The notes under the pieces: model-generated
Seen by the model: the letters and a program-made list of their open reading frames with translations, nothing else
Told to the model about the DNA's origin: nothing
Databases searched by the model: none
Translations under genes and position numbers: made by a program
Assembly (NCBI GenBank): GCA_951799445.1
Contig: OX637295.1
Coordinates: forward strand, 13,578,001 to 13,642,000
Source of the DNA: Pseudisothecium myosuroides
Taxonomy: Eukaryota; Streptophyta; Bryopsida; Hypnales; Lembophyllaceae
DNA length: 64,000 nt
Direction of reading: 5' to 3'
Shown: positions 35,790 to 46,688 of the stretch, piece after piece
Layout: every line of letters begins with the position of its first letter
Numbering within the stretch: position 1 is the stretch's first letter

Positions 35790-37164
35790 GATCTTGGAAA
35801 AAAAAAGATCAGGTATCACTAAGTGCACCAACATGTATTTTGTGGAGTTAGTGCAGTTAGTGACACAAGATTTTAGAAGAAAAAAATTATACGTCACTAA
35901 GTGCACTAACATGTATTTTTGAGAGTTAGTACACTTAGTGACACATGATCTTAAAATAAAAATTATGTGTCACTAAGTGCACTAACATGTATTTTGGGGG
36001 GTTAATGCACTTAGTAACACAGCTTCTTAGAAAAAAAACCCATGTGCCACTAAGTGCACTAACATGTATTTTGGGGGATTAGTGCACTTAGAGACACAGG
36101 ATCTTAGAAAAAAAAAGCATGTGTCATTAAGTGCACTAACATGTATTTTGGAGAATTAGTGCACTTAGTGACATATGATTTTAGAAAAAAAACATCATGT
36201 GTTACTAAGTGCACTAACATGTATTTTGGGGGGTTAGTGCACTTAGTGACATGATTTTAGAAAAAACATCATGTGTCACTAAGTGCAGTACCCCCCAAAA
36301 CATGTTAGTGCACTTAGTGACACATGATCTTTTTTTTCTAAGATCATGTGTCACTAAGTGTACTAATTCCCCAAAATATATGTTAGTGCATTTAGTGATG
36401 TATGATTTTTTTTCTAAGATCATGTGTCTCTAAGTGCACTAATCCCCCAAAATACATGTTAGTGCACTTAGTGGCACATGATTTTTTTTTTCTAAGATCA
36501 TGTGTCACTAAGTGTACTGACTCTCCAAAACACAGGTTAGTGCACTTAGTGATACATGATCTTTTTTTTTTCTAAGATCATGTGTCACTAAGTGTACTAA
36601 CTCCCCAAAACACAAGTTGGTGCACTTAGTGACACATAATCTTTTTTTTTTCTAAAATCATATGTCACTAAGTGTACTAACCCCTCTAAATACATGTTAG
36701 TGCACTTAGTGACACATGATTTTTTTATTCTAAGATCCTGTGTCACTAAGTGCACTAACCTTCCAAAATACATGTTAGTGCACTTAGTGACACATTTTTT
36801 TTTCTAAGATCATGTGTCACTAAGTGTATTAACTCCCCAAAACACAGGTTAGTGCACTTAGTGGTACATGATCTTTTTTTTCTAAAATCATGTGTCATTA
36901 AGTGCACTAACCCCCCAAAATACATGTTAGTGCACTTAGTGGCACATGATCTTTTTTTTCTAAAATCGTATGTCACTAAGTGTATTAACCCCCCAAAATA
37001 CATGTTAATGCACTTAGTGACACATGATCTTTTTTTTCTTCTAAAATCATATGTCACTAAGTGTACTAATCCCCTAAAACACTGGTTAGTGCACTTAGTG
37101 TCACATGATCTTTTTTTCCTAAGATCATGTATCTTTAAGTGCACTACCCCCCAAAATACATGTT
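35790..37164. repeat. Array of ~76-bp palindromic repeats, orientation-switching
   Basis: About 18 units of ~76 bp. Each unit holds two hairpins: GTCACTAAGTGCACTAAC pairs with GTTAGTGCACTTAGTGAC across a catgtattttgggg loop, and CATGATCTT pairs with AAGATCATG across an A or T run. The first six units read with the A run and ...ATTTTGGGG on the plus strand; from about 36,290 the next twelve read with the T run and CCCCAAAAT. The long open frames on both strands are by-products of the repeat. Confidence 0.9.
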
Positions 37165-37188
37165 AGAAAAGCAAATCGACCTTCGGAC

Positions 37189-37840
37189 GGTTCAGGTTGC
37201 ACAGCTTAAACCTGAAATTTGTGTCTGTCCTTGTCTGTGGACTGAAATTAAACCACCGTGGAGACCCCGCAATGAAATTCCGTTTCATTTGTGTAAAAAA
37301 AACAAAACAAAACAAAATCCGTAGAGATATGTCACCACTTTTATTCCATAGAATACGGCTAATTTAATGGTTCTTAACGAACATTCACATTTCAAAAAAT
37401 TCAATTTCATTGGCATTCATCCATTTTAACTACACAAAATAGTAAAATTAGGTTGTCCGATACTAATTTCTTGACATTTGACACTATTTAAATATATACT
37501 ATTATTGTTCAAGAATGCACTACTTTTGAATTAAGTATTGTTGTACTTGGAACTCATGTACCTCCATGTGTACAAATAGAAATATGCGTAGAAGTATTTG
37601 CTGACTTTCATGGCTTATAATGTAACTTTCTTGGGGTAAGGCAACCTAATTGTTAAGGCAACCTAATTTCACTATTTTGTGTACAATCATTTATTTGTTA
37701 CACCGACATCATGCACTCCACTAGATTCGTCCACTTTCATCCAAATATCCACTAACACTATCTCGCTCATTCAAAACTGATTAAATTCGGGAGTTATTGA
37801 ACAGCAACAGTTTGGAGTCCGGTTGGTATCTCTATTTTTT
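37189..37840. repeat. Segment shared with 63,311-63,720
   Basis: Sequence from GGTTCAGG onward aligns in order with 63,311-63,720, for example in tccttgt-tgtggactgaaatta, ttcacatttcaa and ccactttcatccaaat. The 37,433-37,681 MITE is missing from the other copy. No gene. Confidence 0.7.
37433..37681. mobile_element. TA-flanked MITE with empty site in the window
   Basis: A 249-bp element with inverted ends CACAAAATAGTRAAATTAGG. TA flanks both sides (37,431-37,432 and 37,682-37,683). The related sequence at 63,591 reads caacTAccgtcattt with no insert, giving an empty site with one TA. A TA duplication fits the Tc1/mariner superfamily. A diverged, inverted relative is at 14,871-15,091. Confidence 0.75.
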
Positions 37841-38587
37841 ACTGGGAATATAGATTTTTTCACCAATTTTGTTCTGATGTTTTCAAATTGCAAACTGGTT
37901 TTATCCCAATTCCGGCTAACTTTGAACTAGCCACCGTTTTTTCCAAACACTATGCTGGAAAATTCGGACTATACTTGTGAAAGTAGAAAGTGCAAGAATT
38001 CTTACACTCGACGTCTTTACCTTACCCTCAGATCAATGACCCTCTCGAATATTTCACACTTGTCACTCTATCATTGATTCTCACACGCTTACATCACAAT
38101 CAGAGTACCGTATTCCAAGCAGTCGGAGTCAAATAAAGTAAGAGGGTTAAGGGGATCCCAGTTCCCAACTGTAGAATCATACCAGTTCCACTGATAATCT
38201 AGAACCTTGCCAATTCCGTACCGTAACCGTGCTTTGACTCTTCAATTAGCAAATCAGTTCAATTAGTCAATCCATTTGGCTTTCGTACTGCTAAGTTACT
38301 CCGTCCTGCAAAGCCTGTGAGTGTGGCACTGGCACGAGAAGATTCAATACAAGTGTGCATACAAAAGTACCATCCTGTGTGCAGACTTGCTTCCATTTAC
38401 TGTCACCCACAGGTGCGATTGTCCTGGCTAATAACATCACCAACCCACCTCAGTACCTCACCGTCTGGTCCGACTTACATGACCAGTGGGTCTGAGACTC
38501 TCAGGTTCCGGCCACCACTTCCACGAAAGACACTCTACAGACAGCTGATAACTTACAGACATGCAGTACTGTCTGTATTCCTCCCCA

Positions 38588-38593
38588 TATAAA
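38588..38593 (+). promoter_or_regulatory. TATA box of chitinase B
   Basis: TATAAA in the same context and at the same distance (145 bases) from the ATG as in copy A. Confidence 0.65.
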
Positions 38594-38732
38594 CCCCCTT
38601 CACCCCCACTTCTCTTCACAGCCCACAGTTGCCACCTGATCCAATTCTAACAGACTCCAGCGTTAGATTCCCGCATCCAATTGCACCACCAGGTTTAGGG
38701 TTCAGGGTTTCCCGGTTCCCTGCTCGGTGGCA

Positions 38733-39568
38733 ATGACTCGCCTTGTGCATGCGCGTCTTCCGCTGCTGCTTGTTGTTGTAGCCCTTTTAGCAGCAGCAGA
38801 AGTTGCCGCTCAAGACGGGTCGTGTTCAGCCTCCTCGCCTGCCCCGCCACTACCGATTGCTGTAGCAAGTATGGCTACTGCGGCACGGGTGATGCCTACT
38901 GCGGATCTGGTAATTGTGTGAACGGCCCTTGTACCGGCACCCCAACCCCAACCCCGCCAACTTCGCCTGGAGGCGCCGGCTGGTCGAGCTTCTTCACCGA
39001 GTCCGACTTCAACAGCTGGTTCCCCAACCGCAACAGCTTCTACACATTCCAAGCGTTCTCCGACGCCACTTCGGCTTACTCCACGTTTGGAAACTCCGGC
39101 AGAACCGATGACCAGAAACGGGAGATCGCAGCCTTCTTCGGGAACGTGATGCAAGAGTCCGGCGGGTTGCAGTACATCGTCGAGAGCAACCCCCCATCGA
39201 ATTACTGCGAACCGAATGCGCAGTACCCCTGTGCAGCAGGAAAGAGTTACTGTGGCCGTGGACCTCTTCAGATCTCACATAACTACAACTACGGGGAGGC
39301 TGGGGATGCGTTGGGCTTGAATCTGCTTGCGGATCCTGATCAAGTGGCGCAGAATGGAGATACGGCGTTCAAGACGGCGCTGTGGTTTTGGATCTCGCGT
39401 AAATGCCATGATGCCATTCTGCGGTCCAGTTTTGCGAGCACCAATAAGATTATCAATAGCATCGAGTGCGGACATGGATCCGACCCACGCGTGGAGAATC
39501 GAGTCAAAGCTTACTTGGATTTCTGCCAGAAGCTCCAGGTCGACCCCGGGTCGGACCTCCGGTGCTGA
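38733..39568 (+). pseudogene. Class IV chitinase, copy B, frameshifted
   Basis: Paralogue of the 26,988 gene with the ATG at 38,733 and a near-identical signal peptide. One base is missing at about 38,839, in the codon before the second hevein cysteine (copy A reads cgccatgcc, copy B cgcctgcc). The frame opened by the ATG therefore ends at 38,921 after 62 codons. The rest of the CBM18, hinge and GH19 domains continues undamaged in another frame to the same stop position (39,568). QESGG and IVES are kept, but the GRGPLQIS motif is followed by H instead of W and preceded by YC instead of YY. The downstream frame has no ATG with a signal peptide, so a secreted enzyme is not expected. A single-base sequencing error is the main alternative. 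Confidence 0.85.
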
Positions 39569-40602
39569 AGGGGACTTTGCGCCATCATGAAATTGCAAAG
39601 TTGCTTGCTTGTGTCGAGCTCTGACTCGCACTGTTACTAGGTCTGCCACCATCAATAAGTCGGAAATGTTTTTGAGATGAACTCGGTTGGGTTCTCTTTA
39701 CCGGCTGCTAATGAACTCAGTCAACTCACTTGCAGGTTTGCTGCAAAGTTTTGAAACTGAATAGAACAGGAATCCTGTTCTAACTTAGTTGTTTTTAGCA
39801 CCATGGGGTCAGATTGCTCCATTTCAAAATAAATCTACTTTTTCGGCAGATAGAAGTAATTTTGTTTGTTTGCCAGGGTCGCTGTCCTGACACTTTCTGA
39901 AAAATTAAGTAAGGAAAAAAAGAAGGATCTGAACAGGATACTTATGCTCGATGTGCGTGAATTGATTTTCATCGGCATGAATTTGAAGAGTGAGTCGCCA
40001 TAGTCAACACATATAACAATCTCTTCTGAAATTCACACAGTCGGTATGGATATGGCTAAAAAGGATAAAGAGCTTTTGTCGGTTCTGTGTCTCGCCATAC
40101 CATTTCGATCAGGAATTAACTGGGGGTTGTTCATCAAAGCCTTGGGCTCAACTGGTCAATTTATCCTGTATGACTTCCACTTGCAGCGATGACTCATCTT
40201 GTATATTACTATACAGTCCCCAAGGATCGATATCCTTGCCATGCCATTACGTCTCTTGTGTCGGAAATTAAGCAAACTTCTTTGACTGTTGCCCACCAGT
40301 TGTGATGGAAGTTAAGTGACAAGCTAGCACCTTACTCATCTTTGGATTAATCGTTTTGAAACCAAGACCAAAGAAAGTTCAGGTCAAGCGGGAGTTCCTG
40401 AGTCGGCATCATCACAAAACTGCACATGAGCACTTGTAAAGGAGGCACATCGAATTGTGTCACCTCCCATTCTCCAGCACCTTGAAAAAGGACTTGAAAT
40501 GAATTTCTTTTTGATTCAAAATCACGACAAATTTTCAAAAGTAATTAATGAGAGGTGAGGAGGTTTTTGAAACAATCCATAAGAGGTGAGACATTTTGTG
40601 TG
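39569..40602. other. 3' flank of chitinase B, non-coding
   Basis: Matches the copy A 3' flank without a visible difference to 40,285, then with increasing divergence. No gene. Confidence 0.6.
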
Positions 40603-40606
40603 TTAA

Positions 40607-41465
40607 CCCCTAAAAGACTTGATTCATTGTAAAATGGTCAAACATCATGTCTGAAGCTAAATTAAATTTTGCCTTTTAAATTGTGTTCAAACAAAAATTT
40701 TAAATTTTCATTACCTAAAACTATGAATGGTGTATCATTGAGAAGAATTTCAATTTGTTTCATGAAAAATTGTAATTGTTATCATTGTTTTTGCAAAAAT
40801 TGAACGTAAATAAGTTAAAATAGAAAAAAAATCCAAATTACTTGAAATTTTCTCAAGAGGTACAGGTAGCATTGGAGATTAGCGTGAAAATTTGTCAATT
40901 GGTTATTTTATTTTTTACACCCAAAACAACTTCAACAAAGACCTTGAAGTCAAATTCGACTATCAAACCAAGTTTATCCTTTTATTTAATTGGTGTATAA
41001 AATTTTGATATTTTTTATTAGTAGACGCATTAATTTTCTACGGATGATGTTTTTTTCAGTAAATTTGATGGAAAAATCAAATTATTGTGATTTTTTTAAG
41101 TTAAAGGTGGAAATAAAATTATATCGATTAGAATATATATTAAAATAATCTGTAATTTTTACCGTAAAAGAAAAGTAGAATGAAAAACATAATTTTGTAA
41201 TCTAAAGTTAAAATACATTTTAAGAATAGAAAATATAAATGAAAAGCACACCATTCTATATTATTTGGATTCTAACACTTGGAACTTTCAATCACAGTAG
41301 CTCTTTCAATTTTTGACATTTTTCAAAATTTCAAATGGAGTAGAAACTAAACTTGTCAAGCTTCATTTTCTTAATTCAAAAGACATACCAAAATGGATAT
41401 TTAGAAAGTTACAATCAGGGTTGATCAAGGCGCATCTACTTTTTGGATGCACGGACCTTAAAGGA
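40607..41465. mobile_element. TTAA-flanked piggyBac-like element with empty site in copy A
   Basis: An 859-bp insertion in copy B. TTAA lies at 40,603-40,606 and 41,466-41,469. The left end is CCCCTAAAAGACTTG and the right end is the inverse of TCCTTTAAGGTCCG. Copy A at about 28,863 reads gtgtgTTAAagtgtccattc, whereas copy B reads gtgtgTTAA, element, TTAAggtgtccattc. One TTAA in the empty site and two in the filled site is the piggyBac signature. No transposase. Confidence 0.85.
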
Positions 41466-42088
41466 TTAAGGTGTCCATTCAAGGTGAGTCTAGTGTATGT
41501 ATACAATATTGTATATTCTCAACTTTGAAATTTGTAAAATATTACTAGAGTGTTAGGGAATTACAAAATCACTTGGGTTGCCTTTCTCTCGAGGTTGCTA
41601 ACAATCTCATCAAATTTTCATGGTCATTCAAATACTAGTATAGTAGGACTACAAAAAATGTTGCTTTTAGGTGCTCATTCCTTAATTGGTACAATCACAT
41701 CTCTACATTGCTAATTTATAATTTGTAATGCATAATTTCAAAGATTACCATACAAACACTTTACAGCTTTACTTCACCTCAAAGTAATCACCTCGTTGGA
41801 TTCCTTAGTATTAGAGATTTTGCATACTCACTAAATCTCATAGAGTTCTTCTAGTTAAAAGAAATTATCTAATCCAGAAAGTGCATGGAAGTTGCCATTC
41901 TAGCGCCAACTTTGGATTCATTTGGAACAAAAATCCTTGTAGCATAACTAAATTAATAGGTGACTGCACCTCAAATAGTCCAAATAGCATTTGAGCATGG
42001 TTCCTCTTATTAAATTATCTTAGTTAAAGTTGGATCTTGTTGTGGGAGTCAGAAGAGGCTTTCAGATTCTTATAGTCATCGTGGGTAG

Positions 42089-42100
42089 CACTACAAGAAA
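42089..42100. repeat. CACTA left TIR
   Basis: CACTACAAGAAA, the canonical En/Spm terminus, preceded by TAG. Confidence 0.93.
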
Positions 42101-43339
42101 GTGGTGCAAAGAATGACTTGCATAAATGACTGCAAACAAGTCATTGTGATCACTTTGACTGCAAAATGACTAGAGGGCCTTGGAGTCATTATGGTCGAGT
42201 CGTATACGTAAACAACTCAGAGTATATTATCACCATCCATTTCTTCCTTGGACATACAAATGGATGAAAAAAGAGAAGGAAGGAGTGATAAAGAAAGTTG
42301 GGCTTAAGGAAATGGCTATGGAGTTGCCATTTGGAAAGCGGGACCCTTGAAACATCTGACGTGGACATACACGTGGCCAGTCATTCTTTAGTCACTCTGG
42401 AGTCACAACTGACCCGTGATAAATTTGACATGGACTGCCATGTCGGACGTGAACTGAGAGTCATGGGGAAGTCATGCGGATGACTTCAGGGACTAGTAGA
42501 AGGGTGACATGTGGCAAGTTATTTTGCAGTCGCGATGGAGTTACGGGATTAGGCGTAGAACACTGTGCCCTGCACTTTCGTGACACTCTTCCATAAGTCA
42601 TTTCCGAGTAACTACGCTGTTAATTTCTTGTCGCAGAGATGTGCCATGTTGGGTTCGTTTTCCGGGTTCGTTACCAGCAGTCATTCTCCACTTATTACGT
42701 AGTCGTGACGGAGTTAGGAAGTTCAGTCAAAGCGAACTGCGACTGTTGAGGGACTCATGAATAACTCCCTTGCGACTAGTGCTGCGGGTCCAAATGGGGG
42801 GCGGGGTTCCAACTGCGTGTGCAATGACCCAATGACAGAATGCACGGTACAACTTGGGAATTGAGACTATTACGGGACTTCTACTACACTGAGGAATGCT
42901 CATGCAAGAGACGGACGCACTGCAGCAGATGGTCATGACCTCAACACTGAAGAGTGGCCTAGACTATAATGCGGCAACATTCATTGACATTGACATTCAA
43001 ATACGGAAATGGATGTCTACTATTCAGAAGAAATCAGTCTAATTTCGACAGGTCCTTGCTAGTTCGTCATCCTCCTACTGCCGCCTACCAAAATATGTAC
43101 CCCAACACGTAAACACCTTTCTGAGGCACATTAGGATAATAACACATGGATGTCAACTACTCTACGGCAATCAGTTCAACTTCGTCTTGAACTTGCAAAA
43201 AACTCATCCTACTACTATCACCAGCCAAAGTAACTACCCCCAAAAGAAAACACCTGCATGAGGTACAGTAGCACGGCCGCCTCAACTGTAGTGCTTCGTA
43301 TACTTCTCCGTCCACATTACAGGTGCTCCTTTCGCTTGC

Positions 43340-43549
43340 TCAATGGTGTGCTGGTCCACTGGGTTCATGACGGAACATGAGCGCCACCCCTTTCGTCAGA
43401 ACGTCCACCACGTCCACCTTCAGCCACCCCTCCGGAATGGCCTTGAAGTGGAAAGTAGATTCGCCAGGTAGGCCGCTAACTGTTTCCGCAGCCACCTTCT
43501 GCCTTACAGCCCGCGGATTCATGAGGAACACCTTGTCCCCCACGTTGAA
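43340..43549 (-). CDS. C-terminal exon, TNP1/En-Spm-like domain
   Basis: The minus-strand exon opens after a TTTTGCAG acceptor with FNVGDKVFLMNPRAVRQKV, and ends at a TGA after VDVLTKGVALMFRHEPSG. The pattern (a basic start, then a short beta-rich segment ending in KVDVVDV) resembles the C-terminal domain of En/Spm TNP1-type proteins. An upstream exon at 44,076-43,999 (VKPLKQDSRSKAAAATAQKL...) ends in phase 0 before a GTAAGC donor and fits this frame. It is likely the 3' end of the minus-strand transposon gene that starts near 48.2 kb. Domain assignment is by pattern and tentative. Confidence 0.45.
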   Translation of the reverse strand, partial: FNVGDKVFLMNPRAVRQKVAAETVSGLPGESTFHFKAIPEGWLKVDVVDVLTKGVALMFRHEPSGPAHH

Positions 43550-44171
43550 CTGCAAAAGACAATACATTAGCGAACAAACTCCAAGATAGCAAAGTGGCAT
43601 GGAAATTCAACAAGTAAAGGCGGCCACGCAGGGTTATTAAAGCCAAAGGTCACTGCACAGTGACTCCAGCCACCTATGGTGACTTCTATGCAACTGCCAT
43701 GGTACTTCGTCGCAACTGCATTTAACACTTCACCACGCAAATTACGGAGGCCTTAATGAACGGCTTGGTTTATCACAAAGAACGACTGCCCAACAAGAGA
43801 GTGGAGGCGCCTGAATAGCAAAAAGTGCGATTTCAGGGTAGCATGACTGCGACGCGACACCTGCCTCACTTCCGGACAATTGCCGCCAGTGACACTGTAA
43901 ACCACGCGAAGTGCAAGAAAGTCGAGACAGCTTGCGCAGCCCGTGAAAACAACGTTGGTGCCCAAAAGTAACTCGCATTGGTTTGTGTTTGGGCTTACCT
44001 TCTTCAACGCTGATTGCAGCTTTTGTGCTGTGGCCGCCGCTGCCTTGCTTCTGCTGTCTTGCTTCAGAGGTTTGACCTGCAGGCAAACAGATCACCCATT
44101 AGAGAGGCTGTACAATTGAAGGTGAGGGGGAGCACAATGAGTGCAACCACGAGGTTTGCAAGCCCCCTCAC

Positions 44172-45907
44172 CTTCCACACTGTGACTGAACTCATATAGT
44201 GTCCCACTTCGGCGTTTCTGAAGCAGTTGAGCAATGGATTCGTGGACAATGTTTGGATACTTGGCCCGGAAGGCGGGGACATCCGGACATTTCTTTAGTG
44301 CCTCCAACAATGGCTACAAGTAACCCTTCAAGTAATCCTTATCATCGGCCACTGTGCACAGCCACTTCACGTAAAAAGGGGGGATGATGATGACATTAGC
44401 ATCTGGATTGCAATCGACCCTATTAATCTTACTATCTACAATCACTGTGTTCAGTGCACTAAATCGAGGCCACTCAGCATACACCTTCAACAAGTTCTTC
44501 CCCACAGGCTCTGATTCACCTTCTTTACTTGAGTCGCTCTCACAATGCTTACTAGACCACGCAAAGAGGGGAACCTGGCTGCCCGAGAGCATGGTGGGGA
44601 CTACGTCATCCATATACAATGCACTCGAGCTGCCCCAAAACGCTACCTCAAAATGATGGAAACATCTAGACAGGAAAGGCTTCAACCAAGGCCTCAGGAC
44701 CACTCTACGGTGCTCAGTTCTAGTAGTGCCCCGAATTCTACTGTTTGGATTCCACGCTTCCAGCAGACTACAATCCAATAGCATACCATGTACATTGAAA
44801 ACCACTAATTTTGACCGTCCACCCAGGCGATTGGAGATGATCTCGGTCACTGAAAAAGGCAAGCTGACCAACGTTGACACTTCAGGTGCGACAAAATTGG
44901 TTTTGCATACCTTAGGTGGAGACTTCGGCGGCCTCCTCCCCTTCTTCGGCACTGGCTCCGCTGTAGGGGTGTGTGGCCCGTCGATGTTCTCGACGACGGC
45001 AGGCGTGGCCTCCACTACGGCTGGGGCCGCCTCACTCTGCGCGGGAGCCGCGTGAACTACCACGGGAGTCGGGTCAACTTGCAGGGGAGTCGCATCAACT
45101 TGCAGGGGAGTTGCGTCAACTGGCAGGGGAGTTGCGTCAACTTGCAGGGGAGTCGCGTCGGAGGCCACGGGAGCCGCCTCGCCTTGGCCGGAAGCCGGCA
45201 AGTAATCTGGCGCATTGGAATGATAAGACGTGTCGCTGCCACAGGTGTCGGGGCCATCGCTGCCACCTGGGGGATCGCCGTGAACTTCGGATCCTCCTCC
45301 GCCTTCCGCCGGTGGTGGCGGAGTTGAGGGGATGCCGGGATATTCCTTAATGGCGGTTTTAGACAGCAAGCTAGCTGCAGGAGAGGGCTCCGGGCTCACC
45401 CTCCTGGATACCTTCCACTGAGGTCCAAACGAGTGAGTGTCCGTTGCGCCATTGATCTCAAATCCGGTGTTCGTGTCTTTTGACAGCGTAACTTCGGCCG
45501 CTATAGCCATGACATCGCCTGCGCATGCGTCCACGCTTGACTTGTTCGTCGCCCCTTTCTCAACGCATACCCCTGCACACATGCCCACAAGGGCATTCAG
45601 AGATGCTATCCGGGAGCGGGATAGTATGAAACATCCCGGCTGTGACACAAGGATTTGCGTCGACAGACGCTTGGTTCTCCAAAGCGAATTCGATCATGGA
45701 TGCTCGGCAGTCCTCAGCAGCCTTGTACTTACCCATGAAGTCCCGAAACATTGAACGGAGGTCCTCTATTGCTGCGGTCTTTGCCTTCGAGTCTGCCATG
45801 ATGTCGCGAAACTTGACGTGCACGTCTTTCTTCAATGCGGCCAGCTCCGAACGCAGAGACAAATCACCTTCCAACCCGCTCTGTTCCACAAAAACAAAGC
45901 GATGCAA
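44172..45907 (-). pseudogene. CACTA-borne coiled coil plus inactive FCP1/NLI phosphatase-like domain
   Basis: Minus-strand sequence inside the CACTA element. The 5' part (45,907-45,640) is a helical, coiled-coil-like stretch (SELAALKKDVHVKFRDIMAD). The frame 45,648-44,314 then gives a Pro/Val-rich region with 7-residue repeats (ATPLQVD) and a domain like FCP1/NLI-interacting-factor phosphatases (HAD fold): KLVVFNVHGMLLDCSL, then RPWLKPFLSRC, then VIVDSK. The catalytic DxDxT of the family is replaced by N-V-H-G-M, so both aspartates are gone and phosphatase activity is not expected. A TAG at 44,314-44,316 interrupts the domain; in-frame similarity resumes as PLLEALKKCPDVPAFRAKYP down to about 44,172. 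It may be one gene with the TNP1-like exons on both sides. Confidence 0.6.
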
Positions 45908-46688
45908 ACAACGCAGCTAGTATTAAATTCCTTGTAAGTTACCGTGAAGTTGCGAGAGAGTCATGCGTAACGACTGCGGAACTTCTACGGGACTTGAGGG
46001 TGACTTCAACATGACTTGCTGAGCATTACTATCGTAGAGGACGGTTTCACCACCTACAACTTGCTACCACTTCCGAATTGGGGAGACATTCCAACGCATA
46101 ATCGAGCTTGCTTGGTGTGGTTAACCCATGTACCCTAAAACCGCAAGGGAAGAATGCCCGGACGCCTTCTGAAGTTGCGCCTAGGACAAAACGCAGTTAC
46201 CATCAACGCCGACTACTATGCATTGGGTCCGGGACCTAAACCATTCGTACATTATATTTTTCGACTCCATAATTTTTTTGACCCACCCACCCTCCCAAGA
46301 CTTTTGTTCCATTTCTGACCACATGTTCAAGGCCGGCAATTTCCTGTACTCTAAATTCTTATGGCTCGACTGAGAGCAGTCCGGGCGGTTTAGGCCTCAC
46401 TGTGATTCTTTCCCGACTTCTGGACTACTGAGGTCCAACTTCACCACGACTTCGGAGATGTGACCTGCATAAGGCAGAACAGCTAGACCAAAATTCAATG
46501 AATTGAGCAATGCTAGGGTGCTTGGATGGATTGACCATGCCCACCTGTGATCAAGGTCAACTCCTAAACATTCCTACGCATCCATGGACTCAGCAAACAA
46601 AACACTGGCTCCGCATTACGCTACACCTCAACAACGACTAAATGCCAAGTGATGTACAGTTGTTGGACCGAGGAACGTACCGGGCTTT

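Larger units (their letters stand above)
30081..37188. mobile_element. Candidate 7.1-kb TIR-bounded element
   Basis: A perfect 24-bp inverted repeat starting GTCCGAAGGTCGATTTGCTT lies at 30,081-30,104, with its complement at 37,165-37,188. The right end coincides with the point where homology to 63,311 onward begins (GGTTCAGG at 37,189), which supports a true element border. No target duplication is obvious. Inside are tandem ~200-bp repeats, a TTAA element, a decayed AT-rich gene and an array of palindromic repeats abutting the right TIR. Superfamily unknown. Confidence 0.5.
37849..42085. repeat. Segmental duplication, copy B (left part)
   Basis: Paralogous to 26,098-29,440. It is interrupted by a TTAA element at 40,607 and then by the CACTA insertion; homology to copy A resumes at 58,425. 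Confidence 0.85.

Noticed and set aside
35790..37164. CRISPR-like regularly spaced repeats
   Set aside because: The units are palindromic, abut without unique spacers, switch orientation and lie in plant nuclear DNA with no cas genes.
36214..37166. Long open frames on both strands rich in KSCVTKCTN-type repeats
   Set aside because: They are translations of the 76-bp palindromic satellite, so both strands give similar text; no start context or domain.
38822..39568. Independent start for chitinase B at 38,822
   Set aside because: The codon there is GTG and the frame lacks a signal peptide; it is the frameshifted remainder of the gene.
44971..45350. Plus-strand ORFs with Gly/Arg- or Leu/Ala-rich repeats
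   Set aside because: They are antisense shadows of the ATPLQVD repeat in the minus-strand FCP1-like frame.
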